Assembly (NCBI RefSeq): GCF_001039355.2
Contig: NW_019775939.1
Location: 10,414 to 70,499, forward strand
Source: Lingula anatina
Lineage: Eukaryota; Brachiopoda; Lingulata; Lingulida; Lingulidae
Length of the DNA: 60,086 nucleotides
Direction: 5' to 3'
Under the pieces are notes generated by a model. It was given only the letters and a program-made list of their open reading frames with translations. It had not been told where the DNA came from and made no database searches. Position numbers and translations under genes: made by a program. Shown here piece after piece: positions 23,401-36,300 of the stretch (the stretch's first letter is position 1; every line of letters begins with the position of its first letter).

Positions 23401-26400
23401 ACTTATGGATTTATTTTTAAGTAAACATGTCTACTAGATTAAGCACATGATACATAAGCGATATTGATCTTTTAATCTGACATTTCAAAGAAAATTGATC
23501 TCGCAGACTTTTTACCTGTATATGTCTTATATTCTCAAAGAAGTCCACTTCCAAGTCTTCGTTTGTTAAGGCTACAAAGTCTAAGAACTTTGGCTGAGTT
23601 TGGAAATGTCTGACTACCAGAGAAAAAAGATTGAGCATTTCATGTCTCACCACCTAAAAGGAATGAAATTAAAAAGAGAACAAGAAAAAGACTAAGAGAA
23701 TGTAGACCTATACCAGGGCAGGTCAGCTCTCATTTTTATTAATTAACTAACCAATTTACTCATCAAAATCTTGATTCTAAGTTAGCCCATTTCTGACCTA
23801 TCCTTAGACTGTTATTAAAATCTGTCTCTTACTATTTGAGTTAGGCTTTATAACTAACAAACCAACAAAGGCAAAAACATAATCTTCTTGGTGGAGGTAA
23901 TAAACAAACCCTTTATCATTGCAATAAATTAGCATCAAGTTAAATAAATTAATTTTTTTTAAATAAAAAAAAATAAAAACTTACTTCTTTTGTCATCTTT
24001 TAAATCAATTTTACTAAATAAGGTAATCCTTGCTATGTTAGCAAAACTCCAAGAACTCACGCTATGATTGCAATGATAGACCTAACCATAAAACAAAAAC
24101 AGAATTTAAATGGCAAATTCACATATTAAGACACAAAACTTCTGCATAACTTATATCTTACCTCAGTCTTGTTTTTCAGTCCTAGTTTAATCTCCGGTAT
24201 AAGTGTGTCTAGGACAACTTCCACAAAGACTTCATTATCATAGTTTTTACTGGCCAATGTCTTTACCATTTCTTGAAGGGTGAATGAGGCATTGTCTCTC
24301 AAAGAAAGGTCATCCACCTATGACAAAATCATGTTCAAATACTTATCTTTTAAAATGCAACAACATAAAAATTGATAAACAACAACCAATAGTGTTCTGT
24401 GCACAATTAATGTTTTTCATTATATATCGAAAAGTCATACCATATGGTACTTTCACATTGTAAAAGGAAATGGTTTTACTATATATTTTATATAACTGTA
24501 AATTATTTGGATTATATATATATAGTTATTTGTTCTTAGGTTTTATTGCAACCGAACTGAGAAGTAACAAAATACATTTACTTCTCTCTACTAATTTCAC
24601 CTCATGGGATTTAGTAAAAAATCAAATACCTACATTGCCTATACAGAAGCAGCAGTTATAAATGACCATTCTCAAAAACTGCACACAAGGCTCCATTTTT
24701 TGGATGATGTGGTTGATCTCTTTATAAGCATCTAATCTGGTCATATAGTCTGGTTCTTCAACCCGCCTTGCATCCCATGCATTCAGCTGGAAAATAAATT
24801 CTTAAAAAGATTAGAGTCGATATTAAAAAGACAAATTTATGAAAATTGCTGAAAAGGTGCTATGCAACCTATTGTTCACAATTAAAATGTTTATTGACAG
24901 AATAACAGGTACTGTCACAAAAACCTGTAAATAAAAAGATTACAGCTTTCAAATTATCAAGGAAAATGTTACTGCAAGAATATTTCAAAACCAAGAGATT
25001 CTTTTTTACCTTGTGCACAATATTGGCCATTATGCTTATGCTTTCATCTCTCTCTGAAATGCACTGTAACAAGAAAATTATCAATATAGTGACATGTATC
25101 TTGGCAAAAAGAAACCTTTAGAAACTAACTGCTTGAAATCTCCAGTTTAAATGTAAGCGACATGTAAATATCTTTATAATCACATGTATGACATGTATGT
25201 ATATATTAATATGGTCAACATGGATTTTTTCTATCAAGTTTAATCAACGTGCACCTGAATTCTATTGCAGCATTCTCAAATAATTCAGTGAAATAATACA
25301 TAGCATTTAAATACCTTCAGTACGTGACATAAAGCTGTTCTGGAGACTCGAGAATGTAAAGAGGAGAATAATTTGCACAGAGGACTGAAATAAAGACAAG
25401 TCTAGATTAAGCAATCACTCCTTACAAAGTTTCTATAAACAAATGTGTCATTCATTTTGAACAATGAACCTATCTGGAACAGAGTACATTTCAAATATTT
25501 CTAATGAACAACAACCTAGTTATAATTTTCATCTTCCAAAAAAAATAAAATGCAAATTGTTTTATCTCATAATTCATACTTACGGAACAAATTCCTTTGG
25601 ATCATCTACCAGTCTAATGAGATTTGCCACTGTCTGCAGAATATCCACCTCAACGTCCTTTGGAAGTAAAATATGAAATGATAATCTTGTTTGTTACTTA
25701 GATGAAAAAAGATGAACAGATTTTCTCATTACACATTTTATAACATTAAGGAAGCCCATAATTGCAGTTACAAAGGTTTGAACAAAATTCACTAAATTTA
25801 TGTGTATTTGAATTAAGGATTATTATGATAAGCCAATTAATTTTTAAGGAGCTACCAAGAAGGTTGAGATCTCTATTTGAACAACAAATGCACTGACACA
25901 CACACACTCACATACAGACACCCCTACCTGGGTTCTGGTGATATTTCTTTCCAAAAATGGAAGCAACAGCTGGATCAGTGTGGCACTTTGGTCTGAATCC
26001 TTCACAAAGGCACTCAGCCTAAAATAATACAAATGGCAGGGAAAATAAACATTCCAAAAAATATCTAAAACTGAAACTACTGAATAATTCTTATTTGCAA
26101 ATGAATCTAGTTTGTTAGTTACATACTGACAGTGTGCTAATTGTGTATATAAAAAACAATAATCTGTATTAATTGTAATTAATTACTACCATGTATCTTT
26201 TTATATCTAGACATAATTTAAAAGACAATAAAATGAATGCAATAAACTAACCTTGATAAAATGTTGAGGTCTCTGGTTGGAAAAGCTCTCTTCTTCAAGG
26301 ATTGTTTCACCAAATTTTCAACAATTTGTTTCAAATATTGTAGAATGATTGGCACATGTGGTAGCAGCAGTCTACATCCATACTTAGCAGGTTCTGGTCA

Positions 26401-29400
26401 AAATATAAAACTGATTTTAACTTACAATTATTGCAATTATTTTGTCAATAGAATAATGTTTGCAGTCAGGATGCAAACTTTAATCTCATATTACTAGGAC
26501 TCTAAAAAGGTAGAAATATTTGAAAACAATGGCAAATACCCATAAAATTATGTCTTGTGCATGGGCATGAATTTCCCGACAGGTCTTATTTGTTGATGCC
26601 TTTGAATTAAATTGCACCACAAATTAAATCACTCTACAAATTGAATCATTTGCAGCACTTCTGCATTTTTTTTAAAATCATAACTGTTGGTAACATGCTA
26701 CATCCAGGTCCCTCACCGGCTTATCATAATTGATGGAATTAACATCGAAACATGCAGCTCTACCAAGTAAAGAACAATTCAATCAAATGTCAGATCAAAA
26801 CACAACATCATTCTACATCTCATACAAAACCTGTTCATACAGATAAAAAAAAAAACCATTGAGTCTGAATAAATTTTAAAAATACAAGAACAACCATCAT
26901 ACCAACCTCCTATCTGTTCAGTCTGTGGTGCTACTACCAGGTCATGAACCTCCAGATCAGTAACCCTGTGTTTTACCATTCCCTCCATCTCTTCTTCCTC
27001 CTCATCTTTCTCCTCCAGGGTCAACAGGTGCTCGATTATGTCCACTATCATGTTGGTCACTGTGCTACTGGCCGTTGGGGCCACCAGTAGTTGGAACACA
27101 TACTTAAGAGGGGTAAGCTGTTTGCTCCCTGACTGATGCTTTCCCAGGAGAGGGAGATACCTAAATAAAATGTTGTATGCTAATTCATAACTTACACCAC
27201 ACAAGATTTCATCAAATACTTCACAATTTAATGAAAATCCTTTTAAATGTTACTAAAAATCTGTAATAAGGCTTAGCAGTTTTTATGTATGTAAGCAACA
27301 GAACAGAAAATATATCAAGCATGTCAGATGTTATTCTTGATATGAAAAATGTAGTTAAGTGTCAATATTTTACTCTTGTCAACCAAAAAGTATTTAACAG
27401 TTTCTTTAAACTATCTAAAGTTAAACTTGATTCATAACACCATGGTCTTCGGTTTGGCCAAAAGACAAATCTTAAACACCATATCCAAATGATAAAGAGT
27501 CAAAGTATCTCCCGCTCCCTTTTTCTTGCCACAGCAAATATCTGAAATATCTGCCCTTGGCCACTGCTTACACCAGCGAGTACTCAAATACCTGACACTC
27601 TGGCTCCAGGCGCAGATCAACTTGAGCAAAGGCGTTGGATGGCTCAGACTTTCATGTGGCAGCCTCTCTACCTGGGGCCACACCACTGCCTCAAACACAG
27701 CATCTATGTCTCGCCAGCTAAATGAGTAGTTGTCAAAGGATGAGAAGAACTAAAAAATAAAAATTAAAAATTAAGAAAAATAATAATAATAATAACAAGC
27801 TGCAAGACACACAACTTGCCAACAGGTACCTACCTACCACAGACTTTCACATACAAAACAAAACTGATTAAGGCTTGCATTATTCCTTAAACAGTCACAT
27901 CCTTATCATTATGGCAATTGGCACATTCTTCAACAAAATCTGTACGTTTGTAAATTCCACTTCCATACACCATACCCCAATACCACCAGCAAACATTTTT
28001 TCAGGATATTTTTAAAATCAACTCTAATCAGCTGGAGAGTGAAAGACATAAAAATGGCTACCTGAGTAATTCTGTTAATGGTCAGCTGCCTGAGTGTCTT
28101 GAGTGTGTTAATAGCCTTGGGGTGGATGTCCACCCTCCTGTCCAGCACATGGACGCAGATACCAGCCAGACACACCAAGATCTGATACATGGTGGGCAGG
28201 TAGCTGTCTATTAGATTGCCAAGCTTATTGAAGATGACATCCATGGTGTTCAAAAGACTAGAAGGAAGTTTAAAAAATAATGACTTATTTAGTGATTAAA
28301 ACTGATAATTTTATCTAGCATACCTTCAACAAACTTTTTAACAAGTAAATATCTCACTTAAATAAAATAAGGAAATCAAGACCATGCCATTCAAATTTTT
28401 AATCTAGGATAACTAATGGAAGTATTCTTAACACTATTAAAATATTTTACAGTGTCATGTATGTGCTAGTAGTGATAGATATGAAAAATTACTAATTGTA
28501 GTGTTTAAAGCTAGTTATTTTCCTCTGCCAACAAATTCTTAATTGTTAATCCGATAGCATTCAGCAAGAGTCCCCATGGAGTTGGATCTATCTATGTACA
28601 TAGAGCCTTTAGTTTGCCACTCAACAGGCAACTTGGTGTAGACAGACTTCCCCATAATAATGACTCTTCATGCACCCTTGGAGCCTTTCCATAGTGCTTG
28701 AGCGCCCCCAAAACCATTTTTTTAAAAAAATAAATCACTAAAATGAAAGCCTCACCCTTGTTGTTTCCTGAGAGGCACCATCTTACTGAGATCAACTGAA
28801 GCTACAGCTGCTCTTAGAGCACTAAGAGCATCACCTATATTGAAAAATAAAATACATCGAAGAATCTTTAAAGACTCACATATCAAAACTATCTACATCA
28901 TTTTTTTTCTTTTTAATGCCTGGAAATATTTATAAGCATAGTTTCATCTGCATTACATTTCTCTAGAATGATACAGTTACACAGATCATTTCTGTCTTTT
29001 TTACAACTTCTTTATTTTACAGAAATTACAGGTGTTAAAATTGCAGATCAAAAATTTTAACAGTTTTTGCTATGATAAAACTGAACTTCCTACCAGTTGC
29101 AAAGTTGACAAAAGGTTGAAATATGAGATCCATGAAAATTTTGAGTTCTTGCTGCTGGCAGCCTGCCAGAAAGCGAAAAACAATGGCTTTGCGGAACTGA
29201 CTGTGCCCCTTCCCAGCAGAGTCCTTGCCCGTCTTGTGGAGCATTTTTCCATAGAGAATCCTGGGAAAGCAAACATCATATCTGCTAATATATAGAACAT
29301 GAAGCACAAGAATTTTTAAACTACTGATTGTGGTGTATCATATGCATATAGGCCTAAATCTAAATTATTTTAGAATGTGAAGAGATAAACTCATAGAGAA

Positions 29401-32400
29401 AATGTATAGAGCAGCATCATTGGGAAATTTCAATGTTCCCAAATCATTGCCAGTATTGATTTTTTACATCTTATACTTCATGATACTTTAAACTAGTACA
29501 ATACTGATACAAATATTGTGGTAATTGGAAAATGTCTTTCACTTACAGCCAGGTAAGCTAGATGATAAGAGCCTGATATAATTTTGTTATTTCCTCAACA
29601 ATTATCATTGGTTTGATATTGTATAATAAATAATGTAGGTTCATTTCAGGGTGGTTGTTCTCAATAAACCAATGGGCCCTAACATTGCTAAAGGAAGCCA
29701 ATGTCAAAGGAAGATGCTAAAAAATGGACATTTAGCAAAGTTTTCTATCTTTGATTGATAATAATTTGATTTTTTGGGCAATTTTAGCTGAATAAATTTG
29801 CTCTTTTAAAAAGACATAATTCCAACTGTATAAATTTGCTAACTAAAAGACAACTTCTCAGCACACTATGAAAACTTTTTTGTAGAATGCATATGGTTTC
29901 ACAGGCTAATACCGAAAGTCTTTGACGCTCGTATTGTCATGGTATTCCCACTGTGCATACAAATTAACCCAATTCTGAAAACAACTTCCTCTGAGTTATG
30001 CAACAAATTTGAAGACAATCTTCTTATAACCACCAGAAATGGCATATTCTATTACTAATTTGTATCTGGTAACACTGATTACCTAATGAGTTGTCAAGGT
30101 ATATCCAATTAGCACAAATTTTAACCGGAATTTTATCTCAGCTTCATCAGTGGCATGAAACAGAGAAATAATCTTTCAGTAACCACTGGATTAGACTTAA
30201 AAGGGATTTAGAATCTGCCTTGTGTCAGCTTGTTTTTATTCACATTTTAATACATCATCCTGTCTTGATTCCAAGAATGTTGCTGAATCCCTGCACATAC
30301 CCTTCACTACCTTTAAGTTAATACTGGCTTCACATTAGTGGAAAATCAGATTCCCTCTGTCAGTTTACACCTAGTTAAGGGACTGTTTGTTATAACAGAC
30401 CAAAACTAATGTGACTATCAAGGCATGCAAATGTAACATGTGTATGTATGATGTATGATTGTGGTTGTGTTAGTGTAGAGAAGTGTGTTCGTGCCTTTTC
30501 GTTTGTGTCCGTGTGTCTTCGTTTTTATATAAAACACGCCCCTCTTTGTTACGCGGCACATTCGTTTCTTGTTTCTGCTATGTTCACACACAGAGTAAAC
30601 TCGGGTTCGTAAATAAAGTACAGTGACAGCTGTTACACAAATATTAAAGAGGCCTTTGCCATCATATACCACAAAGCTTTGGAGGTCAGTGAGACAACAG
30701 CAGGGCCCACAAAGTACAAGTCTTTAAAAATAACTACTTCATAAGATTGGTCATAATGATAATCAAAATAGAATTAGGGATAAAAACACCCAAGTATGAA
30801 ATTGAATATATGAGAAAAAAATAAGCATAATTGCAGTGCATTGTAAAGTAACTGTATTTATGCTGGATTGTGTAATTCCGTTTTAAGCTTCATAAATTAC
30901 ACTCTTATTAAAACATGAATAATGATACAAACAGCATAAAAAGCTAAAAAAAATACCGTTGCCCCAGCAAGGGCAGAGTAATAAAATGTCAGCATGCTTT
31001 TAATGAGTGGTGCCATATTTGATCCATACACTAGTTAGCCCAAGCATCAACTAGTTCTGAATGCTTCCATATTGGGGCTTCCTGTTGTTAACATACCTCA
31101 TAAGCAAAGGCAGCAGTCCTTCCCTGTGCTCTGGGTCCACCACACTATTTTCAGTGTCTATACTGAACAAAATGATTTCATTCTTAAATGTCTTGTTGTC
31201 AAGCAGGCGGTTAAAATTCTCCCTGGAAAAAAGTTTATTTTAAAAATCAGACAATTTTAGCATCCTTCACAGAATTTACAAAATTTAGTAAAAATAATTT
31301 CATACAAGTCTATATGTAAAAAAAAAAAAAACACATATTAATGGAAAAAAACAAATGAAATTAATATTCAGTGATAAAAATAAATCTTTACACTAGTCAT
31401 GTACTAAATGCTTAGATTATAACTTTCCTTTTCTAAAGTAGCCATTGATACTTACTTGTAAGGTGTAATGTACTTGTAGTTATAGGTATAAATGCAGTCC
31501 ATTGCAACTTGTTGGACACTTGGATCTTTGTGTTTTAGTAACTAAAAGCATTCAAATTATTTCACCATGACATAATGTTCTTTATTTGTTTTTGCTGTAA
31601 TTGTTACTGCTACCATGACTGCACTCGACAAATATATCTTTCTTTGTATTATTTGGGACAAAATATAAATAAACAGATCAAATTGTCTAGGCACTAAGAC
31701 AATATTGCAACTTGTTAGACATTTGTGCTTTAGTAATGAAAAAACATTTGGATGATGTGAGCGCATTTTTTTTCTTGTTTTGAAAAGTAATGGTTAAATC
31801 TTTGCTAAATTTAAAAAAAAAATCAGATCATGTAATTCTGACAAAAAGACAAAATCAAGTTTCTCATGGCATTTTTTGACTTTAAAGCTCACCTCCTGGT
31901 ATAATTCTCTGAGCCTTGGCTCTTGGTACACTGATTTTGGGCTTTTGAATTTGGTGAATAACCTCAGGTGTGCTAATAATGTCCTAAAAACAAACATAAT
32001 CAAATACAATTAACAGGGAACTTACATAAAAATCTGTTACATTAATTTTTCCTCATCTTGTTCAAAAATCACATCTATGTCATGTCAGATAAATCTCTAC
32101 TTACTTTGTTGGAGCTCTTTTCCGCTTCATCTTTCCCTTACTCTCTTCTCCTTCCTCCTCATCTCCCTGACTGCTATCCCCCTGGTCTACTTCTAACTCT
32201 TCATCCAAACCATCCCCAGGCTTTCTCAAATCTTGAGTGGGGGCCACATGTAGGTCAGCAGGGTAATACTCATTCCTGGATTATGAGTCATGATAGTAAA
32301 TGCTAGCTTAACACATTTGACAAAAAAGTTAAAAGAAGCCAAACTATAAACTGAATTTAAAATATTATATGTACGTCTCAAAGTTAAAGTGAAGTGTATG

Positions 32401-33339
32401 ATTATGAAAAAAAACATACATAATCACTTTTTGAAGAAAAAAAAACATTTGGCAATCATTAAAGATCAAAGAAATATACCATTATAGTAAATACTATTTT
32501 CTTTAAAAAAAGGGAAAAAGAATAGAGAATCTAAAAATAAAATTCAAACATTACTTACTCAAGAAATCTAAAGAACAAAGGAACAATTTCTCTAGTTTTA
32601 GCCTCACACTTGTCAGGAAACAGGTGCATAGCCTTCCAGAGAAGAAGACGAACATTGGCGTGATCTGGTCTGTCTTTAGTGCTGGAGCATTTTGAACAGT
32701 GCAATCTGAAGATCTCCTCTAATGGTCTTTGTTCAATATCCTCTTCTTCTTCATCCACCAACTGGCCTTCTGGACGAGTTGTGCTGGAGTCTAACAGGCT
32801 TCTCTCTAAAAGTTAATTAAAAATGGTCAGTATATGACTTTCTATTCAACTTCAACAGTAACTATGGACCTATCTCTGCCAGTTTTGGAGATAAAAGAGA
32901 AGCAAAATTTGCAAAGTTCAGNGGAGCCGCAGGAGCTGGCGGAGCCGGCGGAACGGACCGGACGGGACTAAAACCATGTGTACCGCCAGCGCTAACGCTG
33001 GTGGTACAATAAGCATAGAGACCAGTGAGTATAAGGAACAGAAAATAGATGTAAATAAAAAATTGTTTGTTCATAACTTGTTAATATGCATCATCATTTA
33101 TCACACTATGGGAATCAGTCATAAAAAAGTACCAGCAAATAATTGCTATGGTTTCAATGAAGTGACAATTTACCTGCTAACTCAGCTGATGTCTTCAAAT
33201 GGGGAATGTAGATATTCCAAAATGATGTTTTCTCTAAGCCACATGCCTGTGTCTTTATAAGCTCTAATAAAGGGTCCCAAATCAATGTGAAGTTCACATA
33301 CATCATTCCCAGCAAATACCTCAATGGCACCTACACAAA

Positions 33340-33386
<47 letters not shown>

Positions 33387-36300
33387 ACAAAAATTGGACA
33401 ATATATGTTCCTACTTAAAATATACAGGATATTCATTAACCTTCTACAATATTTTACCTTATCAAAAACACTTTCTCTCAACACTTCCAATAACAACAAC
33501 TTATTAAGATTAATAATGGTATTATACTAATGCTTTTTCAATGTTTGACTGAAGGTGCATATTCACCCTCAGGCCCACCAAGTGCTTGTATCCATTCTTG
33601 ACACAAAATACCAAGTAGAAAGCATTTACCTCTTTGAAAGGTCCCACTGGGATATTGTGCTCCACCACTTCAAAGTCCAGTTTTCTCAGGTGCATCAGTT
33701 TCTCCCTGTAGTCTTGCACTGTTATTGGGATCATTTCTGCAGCAAGACATATACTGAATATACTGGTTTGGACTGTGTTCTGGTGTTGAAAAATAAATGA
33801 AAGAATTGCAATATTTATGTGAACATTTCTATTCAAGTTTATATTCAGCGAGTAGCACATGTTACTGTTACACTTACAAAGAACACAAACAAATGAACAA
33901 TTTATGAGTTAAATCCAATATATCTTTGAAATAATTACCTAAAAATATATGATAAATAATTAAAAAATCATTTTAAGAGTCACAAACCTCATCTTCACAT
34001 TCAGGTAAAAGTAGATCAAAACATGACATTATCCTCAAAGTCAGGAGTCTACTCTGAAACAGAAATGGTAGGATTTAACAAACAAAAGATCAAAAAAATC
34101 TCAAACCTCAAATCTCAACCCAAGCAAGAAAATAAGAGCACAGTACAAATATCAAATGTTTAGCAAAAGAAAATCAATATAGAACTAAATAATGATAAAA
34201 AAGTCAAGTTACCTGTGATATACTAGATGATAAATTCTCTTGTAAATATGGAAAAATTTCCAGACCCAGTTGCTCTGTACAAATGTCCTCCATATTTTCC
34301 CCAGCTGCCTTTGTGAAGAACAGATCTGCTGTCCTCAGCATATGCACCTCTGAACCATATTTTCTAGAAACAAGGAAACAAAAAATGACTTTTACATATT
34401 TTTTCAACAAAAAGGTCATGCTACATATATGCATATACATTCACAAAANAGGATATTCATTAACCTTCTACAATATTTTACCTTATCAAAAACACTTTCT
34501 CTCAACACTTCCAATAACAACAACTTATTAAGATTAATAATGGTATTATACTAATGCTTTTTCAATGTTTGACTGAAGGTGCATTTTCACCCTCAGGCCC
34601 ACCAAGTGCTTGTATTCATTCTTGACACAAAATACCAAGTAGAAAGCATTTACCTCTTTGAAAGGTCCCACTGGGATATTGTGCTCCACCACTTCAAAGT
34701 CCAGTTTTCTCAGGTGCATCAGTTTCTCCCTGTAGTCTTGCACTGTTATTGGGATCATTTCTGCAGCAAGACATATACTGAATATACTGGTTTGGACTGT
34801 GTTCTGGTGTTGAAAAATAAATGAAAGAATTGCAATATTTATGTGAACATTTCTATTCAAGTTTATATTCAGCGAGTAGCACATGTTACTGTTACACTTA
34901 CAAAGAACACAAACAAATGAACAATTTATGAGTTAAATCCAATATATCTTTGAAATAATTGCCTAAAAATATATGATAAATAATTAAAAAATCATTTTAA
35001 GAGTCACAAACCTCATCTTCACATTCAGGTAAAGGTAGATCAAAACATGACATTATCCTCAAAGTCAGGAGTCTACTCTGAAACAGAAATGGTAGGGTTT
35101 AACAAACAAAAGATCAAAAAATCTGAATCTCAACCCAAGCAAGAAAATAAGAGCATAGTACAAATATCAAATGTTTAGCAAAAGAAAATTAATATAGATA
35201 CTACATAATAATAAAAAAGTCAAATTACCTGTGATATACTAGATGATAAATTCTCTTGTAAATATGGAAAAATTTCCAGACCCAGTCGCTCTGTACAAAT
35301 GTCCTCCATATCTTCCCCAGCTGCCTTTGTGAAGAACAGATCTGCTGTCCTCAGCATATGCACCTCTGAACCATATTTTCTAGAAACAAGGAAACAAAAA
35401 ATGACTTTTACATATTTTTTCAACAAAAAGGTTATGCTGCATATATGCATATACATTCACAAAAAGAAAAAAAATTCACAAAAAAAAGTTCAAAAACTAG
35501 TTTCATTTCTTTTGATGTAAGTTAACATTTTGATAGCAAAATGATAATGGCTAATTATCTATCATACCTTAGTAACATCCTGATAACATCTACAGACACA
35601 ATGTCAAAAAATGTTCTTTCATGGCAGATATGTAACATGGCAATGATAGTCTGGCAAAGAAGAGGTAGGCAGGTGGAGACTGAAATAGAAAATCCATAAA
35701 TTTTAGAAATTAAAAACATTATTTCATTTACATGACATTAAAATTAATTGTGAATTCTTAAACAATTTACATTCATAACAAAAAGATAATTTTTTTCTGC
35801 TAAAAAAAGTAAAAATTCATCATCAATGTTTTGTTATTTTGGCTATTAAGATTGTGAAATAGTGTATAAAGGATCTTACCACTGTTACAGTCACTGCTGC
35901 CAAGTTCTTTACTCAAACTTTCAAACACCATTCTTAATCCCTTCATTGCCTCTTCCTTTTGCAAAGGCCTGAAGAGTAAATAAAAAATCAGTGAAAAGAA
36001 AAAACCATTAAAAAGAAGTTTCAACTCAGTTAAACTTTAAGTTTTGTAAATGTTTTCAAGCAAGAAAGGCCATTTTCCAGGTTGTACAAATTATGACCAG
36101 CAAGATCAGCAGCTTAAAACTTTCTGCAAAAAACACCTGCAGCAATGACAACGTTTCTAGGGATAAAAATATCTGATATCAAGCTGGGGATATTACAAAA
36201 ATAATTTACTACAAATTGCAAGCAAGTTTTAAGTTTTATTTGATGAAAAATTACTTGGCACAGAACAAATCTTGGCAAACTGCTTAGTTTCTTATTCTTT

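Noticed and set aside
27541-27592. Alternative exon 29 donor at GTAAGC giving YLSTRWCK
   Set aside because: The GTATTT donor gives exact phase and the family sequence SVR|YLPLLGK with exon 30. The longer version duplicates YL and breaks homology.
33426-35472. Genuine mutually exclusive duplication of UTP20 exons 17-19
   Set aside because: The junction coincides exactly with an N, and the differences look allelic, including in introns. A contig-overlap artefact is simpler, although only read depth can settle it.
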